A stretch of 64,000 nt of DNA, from assembly GCA_020637235.1 (NCBI GenBank), contig JACJWG010000002.1, positions 124,001 through 188,000 of the forward strand. Direction: 5' to 3'. Of the stretch, positions 41,284-49,116 are shown one piece after another. This stretch comes from Acidimicrobiaceae bacterium (GTDB lineage Bacteria; Actinomycetota; Acidimicrobiia; Acidimicrobiales; Ilumatobacteraceae). The notes under the pieces were generated by a model that had not been told where the DNA came from, made no database searches, and worked only from the letters and a program-made list of their open reading frames with translations. The position numbers were made by a program, and so were the translations under genes. Position 1 is the stretch's first letter; each line of letters starts with the position of its first letter.

Positions 41284-42336
41284 TCAGACGGCGGCGCGGC
41301 GATCGCCTGCGGTGTCGGTGGCCGTCGAGCTGCGGAGCGTGCGCGGCCCGAGGAGCTTGCCCATCAGGTGGTCGAGCGCCCGAACGGGTGGGTAGCGCGG
41401 CGGGTCGCCAGGACCCGTGCACGTCGGCAGGCACTCGATCACCGCATCCCAGTTGCCGTCGTGGAAGAACGCCGCCGATCGGCGCCGGGCCACACCGTCG
41501 GGTCGTCGGGCGGGCGGGAGCACGCGGTGCACCGTCGAGCGCCAGCGGTCGTTGGTCCATTGCGCGGTGAGGTCGCCGAGGTTGACGAGCAGCGCTCCGG
41601 GTGCCGGCACGACGTCGTGCCACGCACCGTCCGGACCGACGATCTGCAGCCCCGGCACGGCGTCGGCCCACAGCACCGTGCAGATGCCGTAGTCGGTGTG
41701 CGCACCCATCCCCATCTGGCCCTCGACCGGCTCGGGGTCGCCGGGCGCCGTCTCGTACGACACGATCCGCAACGTGTCGGTGCTGTGGCTGGTGAACGGC
41801 GCGAACCACCCGTCGGGCAGCCCGAGCGCAGCGGCGAACACGTCCGTGAGCACGTGGGCCACGCGGCGCACCGCGACGAAGTGGGCGACGACGGCGGCAC
41901 GCAGCCCCGCTGGCTGGTCGGGCCAGATGTTGGCGGCGAAGACGCCGTGACGCTGTGCCGCGACCGCCGGATCGTCGAGGTCGAGGTCGAGGTCGTCGGG
42001 ACCGACGTTGAACGCCTCGAAGAGATCGACCGGCCGGTCGAACCCGAGGCTGTAGGTGAGGCTCTCGCTCCCGCGTGCGGCGTACCCACGGTTCACGTCG
42101 GCCGAGGGAGGGACCCATGCGAGCTTGTCGGCGGTGGGCGACGCGAAGAAGGCGTCGGTGGCGTCGCGCATCGCGGCGAACACCTCCGGCGGCACACCGT
42201 GGCCGACGACGTGCAGGAACCCCACACGGCGGCACGCCGCGTCGACGGCGGCGGCGACGCCGTCCCGGTCGGAACCGTCGATCCACGGGGCGAGGTCGAT
42301 GACGGGCACGAGATCGTCGGCGCGATCGAGCGACAT
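41284..42336 (-). CDS. Isopenicillin-N-synthase-like 2-oxoglutarate/Fe(II) oxygenase
   Basis: 350 residues. DIOX_N part: VPVIDLAPWIDGSDRDGVAA, CRRVGFLHVVGHGVP. Catalytic part: MGMGAHTDYGICTVLWAD (HxD), NLGDLTAQWTNDRWRSTVHRV (distal His) and RRSAAFFHDGNWD (the Arg of RxS that holds 2-oxoglutarate). All metal ligands are present. It acts on an unknown small molecule. A 12-bp hairpin separates it from the tRNA-Ser gene upstream on the same strand. Confidence 0.88.
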   Translation of the reverse strand: MSLDRADDLVPVIDLAPWIDGSDRDGVAAAVDAACRRVGFLHVVGHGVPPEVFAAMRDATDAFFASPTADKLAWVPPSADVNRGYAARGSESLTYSLGFDRPVDLFEAFNVGPDDLDLDLDDPAVAAQRHGVFAANIWPDQPAGLRAAVVAHFVAVRRVAHVLTDVFAAALGLPDGWFAPFTSHSTDTLRIVSYETAPGDPEPVEGQMGMGAHTDYGICTVLWADAVPGLQIVGPDGAWHDVVPAPGALLVNLGDLTAQWTNDRWRSTVHRVLPPARRPDGVARRRSAAFFHDGNWDAVIECLPTCTGPGDPPRYPPVRALDHLMGKLLGPRTLRSSTATDTAGDRRAAV

Positions 42337-42369
42337 GGTTCCTCCGGGCAGGGTTCGTCAGAGAACGGC

Positions 42370-42395
42370 GAACGCCTCCCCGAGGGGAGGCGTTC
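42370..42395. terminator. Perfect 12-bp hairpin downstream of tRNA-Ser(CGA)
   Basis: GAACGCCTCCCC and GGGGAGGCGTTC with a 2-nt centre, seven bases past the tRNA 3' end in the minus direction. No long U-tract. Likely ends the tRNA transcript before the oxygenase gene. Confidence 0.7.
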
Positions 42396-42401
42396 GTGCA
42401 G

Positions 42402-42489
42402 CGGAAGGAGTGGGATTCGAACCCACGGAGGCCCAGAAGACCTCAACAGTTTTCGAGACTGTCCCGTTCGTCCACTCCGGCATCCTTCC
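42402..42489 (-). tRNA. tRNA-Ser, anticodon CGA
   Basis: 88 nt on the minus strand. Acceptor GGAAGGA pairs with TCCTTCC, discriminator G, anticodon loop CTCGAAA in an ACAG/CTGT-type stem, long class II variable arm, and T-loop GGTTCGAATCC. The anticodon CGA reads UCG. The CCA end is not encoded here (next bases are CTG). Confidence 0.95.
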
Positions 42490-42557
42490 GGTGCGGCAGG
42501 TTAGCGGGCGACGTGCCACACGGGACAGCGAAACCGGGGCGCTCCGTCAGCATCGTC

Positions 42558-42585
42558 TCAAGAACGCGCGCCGGCCGGACGATGA
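42558..42585 (+). promoter_or_regulatory. WhiG/FliA-type promoter candidate for the DUF4388 gene
   Basis: TCAA-N16-GACGATGA. The -10 ends at 42585 and the ATG starts at 42593, so transcription would begin at or next to the start codon, giving a leaderless or nearly leaderless mRNA. Match to GCCGATAA is 6 of 8. Confidence 0.5.
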
Positions 42586-42592
42586 CACTGCG

Positions 42593-44092
42593 ATGAACGA
42601 GCTCATCTCGCGCTGCGCCGTGCCCGGATCGACCTGCCGGCTGCTCCAGCTGGAGTCGCCGGGATCGCGCCCGGTGTGGGCCGTGTTGGACGCGGCGGGG
42701 ATCCGGCACTTCACGGGCGAGATCACGCTGCACGTGGAGCCCGCCGTGCGCGCCTGGTTCCAGGGCGGTGAGCTGTACTACGCGACGCGCGAGGGTGACC
42801 CCGAGCTGGCCGATCGTCTGCTGGCACTGGGCGTCGTCACCTCCGACGACCTGGCCGCCGGCTCGGTCGAGCTCGGCGCGATCCGCCACCTCGGACGTCT
42901 GTTCGACCGGGTGCCGACCCTCGATCGTGACCGGGTCGAACTGGCGCTCGAGGTGCTCACCGGCGAGGTGGTGGGCGAGATCGCCGACCACGTGGTCACC
43001 GACATCACCGTCGCGAGCTACCGGCACCACCCGAGCGGCGTGGTTCGCTGGCAGAAGCGACCGGTGCCGGCGTTCGTGCCGGACGACGAGCTCGCCCGTG
43101 CGGCGTCCGCGCAGCCCGAGACGGCCGTGGCGGTCGGCGGCACCCGGGACGACGTCGCCCCGACGGCCGAGGACGAGGCCCTCGTACGCGACTACGAGGC
43201 CGGCCTGACCGCCACCCTCGGGACTCCCGTCGCCGATGCACCGCCCGCCGGCGCCCCGGCCCTCGACCCGCCGGCCCTCGACCCGCCGGCCCTCGACCCG
43301 CCGAGCCTCGACGCCCCGACCCTCGACGCCCCGGTCCTGGAGCCCCCGGTCCTGGAGCCCCCGGTCCTGGAGCCGGCGCTGCCCACCCTGTCGTCCCCCG
43401 AGACGGCGGCGCACACCGAGGCCGCGCCGGCGCCGGTGCTCGGCGACGACGACCTCTCGTGGCAGATCGACGACCGGATCGAGTGGCACACGGAGGTGAC
43501 GCTGCCACCACTGCCCGGCGCCGATCCGGACGTCGAGGCCACGTTCGAGACCCACGCCGAGACCCACGCCGAGACCCACGCCGAGCCGGAGGGTCTCGAC
43601 GCCGACGAGTTGGCCGACGCGGTCTCGCAGGCGCTGGCCGCCTGGGAGATGCCCGGGCTGACGCTCGCCGAGCCCACCCCGAGCACCGCCGTCGCCCCGA
43701 TGGTGCACTTCGACCTCGACGACATCCTCGCCCAGGTGAGCGCCGACGACACGGTGGCCTCCGACGCCGAGGTCGACGCCGAGGTCGACGCCGAGGTCGA
43801 CGCCGAGGTCGACACCGAGGTCGACACCGACGTCGCCGCGGCCGTTCGTGCCGCGCTCGCCGAGATCGAGGCGGCCACGCGCACCGGTGGCGACCACGAG
43901 GTGCCGTCCATCCTGATGCAGGCAGCGCTGGCCGACGGCGAGGGCGGCCTCCCGGCATCGGTCGACACCTGGGTGCACGAGGCCGCGGCGGCGGCCGAGC
44001 ATCCGGTCGAACCCCACCCGGCCGGCGAGCCGGCACCGGACTCGCCGCCCACCGGCGGCCTGCGTCGCACGATCAGCCTGCCCAAGCCCTGA
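42593..44092 (+). CDS. DUF4388 (PATAN-like) protein with repetitive acidic tail
   Basis: 499 residues. The first 130 form a DUF4388-like domain (IRHFTGEITLHVEPAVRAWF, GGELYYATREGDPELADRLLALGVV), related to PATAN domains that in cyanobacterial CheY-PATAN regulators contact type IV pilus motors. The rest is low complexity: an ALDPP/VLEPP tract, THAE repeats and an EVDA tract, each encoded by in-phase DNA repeats, plus a conserved-looking LADAVSQALAAWEMPG helix. No membrane span. A WhiG-type promoter abuts the start codon, as for pilus genes further right, so a role in pilus control is a reasonable inference. ATG 42593. Confidence 0.8.
   Translation: MNELISRCAVPGSTCRLLQLESPGSRPVWAVLDAAGIRHFTGEITLHVEPAVRAWFQGGELYYATREGDPELADRLLALGVVTSDDLAAGSVELGAIRHLGRLFDRVPTLDRDRVELALEVLTGEVVGEIADHVVTDITVASYRHHPSGVVRWQKRPVPAFVPDDELARAASAQPETAVAVGGTRDDVAPTAEDEALVRDYEAGLTATLGTPVADAPPAGAPALDPPALDPPALDPPSLDAPTLDAPVLEPPVLEPPVLEPALPTLSSPETAAHTEAAPAPVLGDDDLSWQIDDRIEWHTEVTLPPLPGADPDVEATFETHAETHAETHAEPEGLDADELADAVSQALAAWEMPGLTLAEPTPSTAVAPMVHFDLDDILAQVSADDTVASDAEVDAEVDAEVDAEVDTEVDTDVAAAVRAALAEIEAATRTGGDHEVPSILMQAALADGEGGLPASVDTWVHEAAAAAEHPVEPHPAGEPAPDSPPTGGLRRTISLPKP
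43259..43378 (+). repeat. Eight 15-bp tandem units inside the DUF4388 gene
   Basis: Three units GCCCTCGACCCGCCG, two of AGC/ACCCTCGACGCCCCG type and three of GTCCTGGAGCCCCCG type. All are in frame, coding LDPPA, LDAPT and LEPPV pentapeptides. Likely hypervariable in copy number. Confidence 0.85.
43547..43582 (+). repeat. Three 12-bp tandem units inside the DUF4388 gene
   Basis: GAGACCCACGCC three times, coding ETHA repeats. In frame. Confidence 0.85.
43763..43834 (+). repeat. Six 12-bp tandem units inside the DUF4388 gene
   Basis: Four units GACGCCGAGGTC followed by GACACCGAGGTC and GACACCGACGTC, coding DAEV/DTEV repeats. In frame; copy-number change would not shift the frame. Confidence 0.85.
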
Positions 44093-44110
44093 TCACCGGC
44101 AGGCGGCCCG

Positions 44111-44575
44111 TCACCGCCTCGCTGCGAAGAACGCCCTCAGCAATGCGGCCGACTCGTCCGCCCGGCATCCGTGATCGATCAGGGCGCGGTGATTGAGCCG
44201 TGGGTCGTCGGCGATCTCGTACAGGCTGCGCACCGCACCGGCCTTCGGATCGGTCGCGGCGTACACGACGCGCGCCACCCGGGCGTTCACGATCGCGCCC
44301 GCGCACATCGCGCAGGGTTCGAGGGTGACGTACAGGGTGCAGTCGTGCAGCCGCCAGTGCCCGACTGCTGCCGCGGCGTCGCGCAAGGCCAGCACCTCGG
44401 CGTGCGCAGTGGGGTCGCCGCGCACCTCGCGTTCGTTGTGACGTGCGGCGATCATCGCGCCGTCTCGCACCACCACGGCACCGACGGGCACGTCACCGTG
44501 CCGTTCGGCGGCTCGCGCTTCGTCGAGCGCCCGATGCATCCACACGTCGTCGGGCACGGACGGACTCGCGGACAT
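44111..44575 (-). CDS. tadA: tRNA-specific adenosine deaminase
   Basis: 154 residues. Converts adenosine 34 to inosine in tRNA-Arg(ACG), and is essential in most bacteria. DVPVGAVVVRDG, the zinc/proton shuttle DPTAHAEVLALRDAA and LYVTLEPCAMCAGAIVNAR are all intact, with the C-terminal RALIDHGCRADESAALLRAFF helix. The A of its ATG (44575) is also the last base of the encoded CCA of tRNA-Ser(GGA). If the tRNA end is made by processing, the tadA message would begin at its start codon. Otherwise it needs another promoter within the tRNA. Confidence 0.93.
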   Translation of the reverse strand: MSASPSVPDDVWMHRALDEARAAERHGDVPVGAVVVRDGAMIAARHNEREVRGDPTAHAEVLALRDAAAAVGHWRLHDCTLYVTLEPCAMCAGAIVNARVARVVYAATDPKAGAVRSLYEIADDPRLNHRALIDHGCRADESAALLRAFFAARR

Positions 44576-44662
44576 GGCGGAGGGGGTGGGATTCGAACCC
44601 ACGGAGGGTTGCCCCTCACACGCTTTCCAAGCGTGCCGATTCGGCCGCTCTCGCACCCCTCC
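44575..44662 (-). tRNA. tRNA-Ser, anticodon GGA, with encoded CCA
   Basis: 88 nt including CCA on the minus strand. Acceptor GGAGGGG pairs with CCCCTCC, discriminator G, then CCA. Anticodon loop TTGGAAA in a CACGC/GCGTG stem; long variable arm; T-loop GGTTCGAATCC. Reads UCC and UCU. Unlike the CGA tRNA nearby, CCA is encoded, and its A is shared with the tadA start codon. Confidence 0.95.
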
Positions 44663-44740
44663 TGGGGTGCGGGGCAGGCTAGCCCGTTCCCTGCCGCGCG
44701 CCACCGCCGCGCGGCGCCCGCCGGCCGCTAGGCTCGTCGG

Positions 44741-44880
44741 CGCACCCGCTGGGTGAGGTGACGGTCGGGTCCTGTGCGACGGGCAGCCGGGAATCAGGTC
44801 AGGCCCGGGAGGGAGCAGCCTTCAACGGTGGCGCCTGTGTGCCGCAGGTCGCCTGGCCGTCACCTCACTCAGCGGGTGCG
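44741..44880 (+). ncRNA. ffs: Signal recognition particle RNA (4.5S type)
   Basis: The apical loop region CAGGTCAGGCCCGGGAGGGA followed by GCAGCC matches the conserved SRP helix 8 (GGUCAGG...GGAAGCAGCC type). The ends CGCACCCGCT and AGCGGGTGCG pair, closing a long rod of about 140 nt. A TAGGCT -10-like box lies at 44729-44734, seven bases upstream. Boundaries are set by pairing of the ends and may be off by several bases. The 3' strand overlaps the end of a protein gene on the opposite strand. Confidence 0.9.
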
Positions 44881-45749
44881 GCGCGTCCGGCCAGCCGGGT
44901 CGCCCGGGTCCACAGCTCGGGGGCACCGAGGTCGATCGCCCACTGCTCGAACGACGGACGGGGCCCGGCCCACCTCCACGAGTCGACGGTGCCCACGTCC
45001 ACGTCCCGCTCGACCGTGGCGATCCGTTTGAACAACATCGCCAGTGGTCGCTGGTCGCGCAGCGTGACCGCCAGCTTCTCGGCGCCGCGCAGCCCGCCGA
45101 TCCCCCAGTCGGCCGAGGAGTCGGGGATCGCCTCGATCGTGCCGAAGCGGGCCAGCACCGCCGCCGCGCTCTTGGCGCCCCAGCCCGGCAGACCGGGGTA
45201 GCCGTCGGCCGAGTCACCGACCAGCGCCAGGTAGTCGGCGATCGACTCGGGAGGCACGCCGAACTTGGCGATCACGCCATCTCGATCCAGGATCTCGCGT
45301 TTGCGTCGGTCGTACTGCACCACCCGGTCACCCTCGACGCACTGCCCCAGGTCCTTGTCGGGGGTGAGGATGAACACCCGACCCACTCGGGCGTCGGCCG
45401 ACGCGACCGCCGCCGCGGCGCCGAGCGCGTCGTCGGCCTCCACCTCGACCATCGCCCACACGGTGAACCCGGCTGCGGCGAGCGCTGTCTCGACGACCGG
45501 GATCTGCGCCAACAACTCGGGCAACATGCCCTCGCTCGTCTTGTACCCGGGCCACAGGTCGTTGCGGAAGCTCTCGATCACGTGGTCGGAGGCCACGCCG
45601 ATGTGGGTCGCGCCGTCGGCGACGAGCTGCAGCGTCGAGGCAACCACGCCGGCCGCGGCTGCCAGCGGGCCGGGCGACTCGTGGCGAGCCGCCTGGCCGA
45701 AGTGCTGGCGGAACAGCTCGTAGGTGCCGTCGACGAGATGGATGTCCAT
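44865..45749 (-). CDS. 5'-3' exonuclease / flap endonuclease (PolA N-terminal-like, stand-alone)
   Basis: 294 residues. IHLVDGTYELFRQHFG opens the domain, followed by VVETALAAAGFTVWAMVEVEADDALGAAA (acidic metal-binding), VFILTPDKDLGQCV and the helix-hairpin-helix SIADYLALVGDSADGYPGLPGWGAKSAAAVLARFG. These are the PolA 5' nuclease elements without a polymerase domain. Likely processes flaps or RNA primers. An upstream start (45776) is possible. The last codons overlap the SRP RNA 3' strand by 16 bases in antisense. Confidence 0.9.
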   Translation of the reverse strand: MDIHLVDGTYELFRQHFGQAARHESPGPLAAAAGVVASTLQLVADGATHIGVASDHVIESFRNDLWPGYKTSEGMLPELLAQIPVVETALAAAGFTVWAMVEVEADDALGAAAAVASADARVGRVFILTPDKDLGQCVEGDRVVQYDRRKREILDRDGVIAKFGVPPESIADYLALVGDSADGYPGLPGWGAKSAAAVLARFGTIEAIPDSSADWGIGGLRGAEKLAVTLRDQRPLAMLFKRIATVERDVDVGTVDSWRWAGPRPSFEQWAIDLGAPELWTRATRLAGRAAPAE

Positions 45750-45941
45750 GGTGGTGCTCCCCGGTTCGACCAGCATTCTGTCGCCTCGGACGGCACCACC
45801 GACGCGCCGGGCTGCGCCCGATCGTCCGGGCGGGTCGCGATCGCGCCACCAGCCGAGCGGCCCTGCTCCGCGGCCGGTGGACACGACCGCCGGGCATCCT
45901 CGCTGGTCGTGAACGGTTCTCGGGAACGGGGCAACGACGTC

Positions 45942-45969
45942 TCAAGATCTCGGCAACCTCGACCGATAA
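45942..45969 (+). promoter_or_regulatory. WhiG/FliA-type promoter candidate for the pilus operon
   Basis: TCAA-N16-ACCGATAA, matching GCCGATAA at 7 of 8. The -10 ends at 45969, seven bases before the GTG at 45977, so the transcript would be leaderless. The best-placed of the seven candidates. Confidence 0.6.
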
Positions 45970-45976
45970 CCCACTC

Positions 45977-47272
45977 GTGACGGTGGAGCAACATCCGAAA
46001 CCAGCAGGTTCAGGCGCGTCGAAGAGCGACGTCGAGCGCATCACCGCGACCATCCTCACGGCCGTCGAGCGCCAGCTCACGAAGTACTTCACGGCGATGT
46101 CCCACCAGGCCGAGGCGGCACGCATGGCCGCCGAGCAGCGCAGCAACGAGCTGCGCACCGAGCTCATGGCCAAGTTCCCGGCGCTCGAGGCGGCGATGGA
46201 CGCGCAGCGTGTGGCCAACGAGCACTACCAGCAGGCATTGCAGGCCGCGCTCGAGGAGCGGCTGTCCGAGTTCGCCAACCACCAGCACTGGCGGATGGCC
46301 GATCTGGAGGAGAAGGTCGCGCAGGGCACGTCGGGGATCGACCCGGAGACGTTGCTCGAGATCCGCCAGACCGTGCGAGACGACATGGAGCGGTCGTTCA
46401 CCAACGTGCATGCACGGCTCGACGAGCTGAACCTGGTGAACCGCCGGCAGGACGAGCAGGCCGGCACGATCGTGCAGCACCTGAACGACACGACGGCGGC
46501 GCTCTCGGCCCGGATGGACGAAGGTGACCAGCGGCTCGGACACGCGATCGAGGAACGGCTGGCCGAGTTCGCCACGGATCTGGCCGCCAGCTTCGAAGGC
46601 GTCGCCGAGCAGGTGAACGAGCACTCGAACACCCTGCTCATCAAGCTCGACGGCGTGGAGTCGCGAGCCACCGACCGCCTGCTCGAGCTCGAGCAGCGGA
46701 TCAAGGACGAACAGGGTCAGAAGATCGCCAACGTCGAGGCGACGGTCGGGCGGATCGGCAGCGGCTTCGACGACGCGATGATCGCCGTCAACCAGCGCGT
46801 CCTGGAACTCGAGAACCGCCTGCTCGAGCTGGACGAACGCCTCACGGAACTGCAGGAGCGCCTCGGCAAGGTCGACGAGAACGCGCTCGAAGAGGTGAAG
46901 GCCGAGATGTCCCGCGCGGTCGGCGAGGCGACGCTGGTGCGGATCGAACTCGATCGCGTCGTCGCCAACGTCGACGAGAAGATCGATCGCCAGACGATCC
47001 GGATGGCCGAGATCGAAGGACTCCTCTCGGACCAGATGGACGTCAGCACTGCGGTACAGCTGGAGCGACTCGACGAGCTCGAGCGTCAGATGCAGTACCT
47101 CGATCCGGCGCAGTTCGTCAAGGTGACCGACCACGGTGGCGGCGGCCCCGGCGGCCCCGCTGGCGCGGCGACCTCCTCCGGGCCGGCCCCGACGGCACTC
47201 AACCCGCGCCTCGCCGGCGCCGATACAGGACAGGACCCGCTGACGGCCGACCCCAACCTCACGTCGCACTGA
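45977..47272 (+). CDS. Long coiled-coil protein at the head of the pilus operon
   Basis: 431 residues, almost wholly alpha-helical with heptads from about 20 to 370 (LLELEQRIKDEQGQKIANVE, ELENRLLELDERLTELQERL). A Gly/Pro/Ala-rich tail (GGGGPGGPAGAA) is unlikely to be folded. No signal peptide or membrane span, so cytosolic. It lies 44 bases before pilB in the same direction and below a WhiG-type promoter. A scaffold role at the pilus base is inference. GTG start at 45977 is fixed by the promoter just upstream. Confidence 0.8.
   Translation: MTVEQHPKPAGSGASKSDVERITATILTAVERQLTKYFTAMSHQAEAARMAAEQRSNELRTELMAKFPALEAAMDAQRVANEHYQQALQAALEERLSEFANHQHWRMADLEEKVAQGTSGIDPETLLEIRQTVRDDMERSFTNVHARLDELNLVNRRQDEQAGTIVQHLNDTTAALSARMDEGDQRLGHAIEERLAEFATDLAASFEGVAEQVNEHSNTLLIKLDGVESRATDRLLELEQRIKDEQGQKIANVEATVGRIGSGFDDAMIAVNQRVLELENRLLELDERLTELQERLGKVDENALEEVKAEMSRAVGEATLVRIELDRVVANVDEKIDRQTIRMAEIEGLLSDQMDVSTAVQLERLDELERQMQYLDPAQFVKVTDHGGGGPGGPAGAATSSGPAPTALNPRLAGADTGQDPLTADPNLTSH
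47199..47226 (+). promoter_or_regulatory. WhiG/FliA-type promoter candidate, internal, before pilB
   Basis: TCAA-N16-GCCGATAC near the 3' end of the coiled-coil gene, 90 bases upstream of pilB. The -10 matches 7 of 8. The -35 context is CTCAACC rather than CTCAAG. Could give pilB and pilC extra transcription. Confidence 0.4.
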
Positions 47273-47316
47273 GCGACGACGACGGCGGGCAGCGGACACG
47301 GGGCTGAGACGGGCAC

Positions 47317-49098
47317 ATGGCACTTTTCAAGAAGGACAGCGAATCGGGGAGCAAGGCGGCACCGGCGGGTGCCGTCGCGGTCAAGGAGAAGGTCGAGGCC
47401 GAACCGGGACCGCATGCTGCCGAGTGCATGAAGATCGGCCAGCTGTTGGTCGATCGCGAGCAGCTCACCACCGAGAACCTCGCGCAGGCCCTGCAGTCGG
47501 CCAATGGCGACGCGCTCGCGTTCAGCGAGTTCGTGACACTGCGATTCCGCGTCGACCGCCAGATCCTCGCGACGGCGATCGCCGAGGTGTGGGGCGTGGT
47601 CGCGGCCGAGACCAAAGAAGTCGAGTTCGACGCGGAGATCGCTGCGCTCGTCACCGAGCAGACCGCTCGCGCCAACTGCGTCGTGCCGGTCGCCGAGGAG
47701 AACGGCACCGTCGTCATCCTCTCGGCCGACCCGTCGCCGCAACGGCGCGAAGTCGTCGAGCGGCTCGTCGAGAAGCCGGTCCGCTGGATGTCGGCCGACC
47801 CTGCGACGATCCGCACCTTCATCGACCGCAGCTATCGCGCCGACGGCGACATCGACAAGCTCGTGCAGCAGTTCGAGAGCGTCGACGACATGGAGAAGCT
47901 GGCGAAGGTCGCCGCCGAGGTGTCGATGGACGACCAGGCGCCGATCGTCCAGCTCGTCACCCGCATCGTCAGCCAGGCGATGCGCGACCGCACCTCCGAC
48001 ATCCACGTCGAACCGCTCGACGACCGGCTCCGCATCCGGTTCCGCATCGACGGTCACCTCGTCGAGGCCTTCAACCTGCCGATCGGCGTCCATGCCGCGC
48101 TGACCAGCCGACTCAAGATCATGAGCGGGATGAACATCGTCGAGAAGCGTCGCCCGCAGGACGGTCAGTTCTCGATGACGATCGACGGCAAGGACGTCGA
48201 CGTCCGTGTGGGTTCGGTCGCGACGGTGTTCGGCGAGAAGATCGTCATGCGAATCCTCGACAAGTCGCGATCGACGATCGGCCTGAACCAGTTGGGGTTC
48301 CCGCGCGAGACGTACCTGCACTACTCGAAGATGATCCACTCACCGTTCGGCATGGTGATCTGCGCCGGCCCCACCGGTGCGGGCAAGACCACCACGCTGT
48401 ACGCCTCGCTGCTCGAGATCAACTCCGGCGGCAAGAACGTCACCACGGTGGAGGACCCGGTCGAGTACGTGTTCCCGGGCATCAACCAGATCCAGACCAA
48501 CGCCCAGGCCGGCCTCACCTTCGCCACCGGCCTGAAGGCCATCCTGCGTCAGGACCCCGACGTGATCCTCGTCGGTGAGATCCGTGACGCCGACACCGCC
48601 CGCATCGCGATCCAGTCGGCGCTCACCGGTCACTTCGTGCTGTCGTCGCTGCACGGCACCGACAGTGTCGCCGCACTCCACCGCTTCCTCGACATGGGCA
48701 TCGAGGCGTTCCTCATCGCATCGTCGGTGGTGGGCGTCATCGGCCAGCGTCTGCTCCGCCGGGTGTGCGACTCGTGCAAGGAGCCGTACACGCCGGGTGC
48801 CGACGAACTGGCCGTGTTCCGCCAGCACAGCGGTGGCAGCGACAAGACCGTGTTCTACCGCGGCGCCGGCTGCAACTACTGCGCCGGCACCGGCTACCGC
48901 GACCGCATCGGTGTGTACGAACTGCTGCGGATCACTCCCGAGCTCCGCCGGCTCATCGTCGGCTGGGCCACCACCGAAGAGCTCCGCCGACTCGCCGTCG
49001 CGCAGGGCATGCGCACGATGCTCCGCGAAGCCATGGCGCTCGTGGAGAACGACGTCACCACCATCCCCGAAGTCGTCAAGACCCTGTTCGCCAGCTGA
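47317..49098 (+). CDS. pilB: Type IV pilus extension ATPase
   Basis: 593 residues. N-terminal MshEN-like domain (KIGQLLVDREQLTTENLAQALQ) resembles the module that binds c-di-GMP in some homologues, but the loop glycines differ. The motor has Asp box and His box regions, Walker A CAGPTGAGKTTTLYASLLEI (about 348), Walker B DPDVILVGEIRD (about 412), and a tetracysteine zinc site VCDSCKEPY...CNYCAGTGYRDR (about 483-521). It powers pilin polymerisation at the inner face of the membrane. Operon with the upstream coiled-coil gene and pilC (18-base gap). Confidence 0.95.
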   Translation: MALFKKDSESGSKAAPAGAVAVKEKVEAEPGPHAAECMKIGQLLVDREQLTTENLAQALQSANGDALAFSEFVTLRFRVDRQILATAIAEVWGVVAAETKEVEFDAEIAALVTEQTARANCVVPVAEENGTVVILSADPSPQRREVVERLVEKPVRWMSADPATIRTFIDRSYRADGDIDKLVQQFESVDDMEKLAKVAAEVSMDDQAPIVQLVTRIVSQAMRDRTSDIHVEPLDDRLRIRFRIDGHLVEAFNLPIGVHAALTSRLKIMSGMNIVEKRRPQDGQFSMTIDGKDVDVRVGSVATVFGEKIVMRILDKSRSTIGLNQLGFPRETYLHYSKMIHSPFGMVICAGPTGAGKTTTLYASLLEINSGGKNVTTVEDPVEYVFPGINQIQTNAQAGLTFATGLKAILRQDPDVILVGEIRDADTARIAIQSALTGHFVLSSLHGTDSVAALHRFLDMGIEAFLIASSVVGVIGQRLLRRVCDSCKEPYTPGADELAVFRQHSGGSDKTVFYRGAGCNYCAGTGYRDRIGVYELLRITPELRRLIVGWATTEELRRLAVAQGMRTMLREAMALVENDVTTIPEVVKTLFAS

Positions 49099-49116
49099 CC
49101 GTCGAGGTAGATCACC

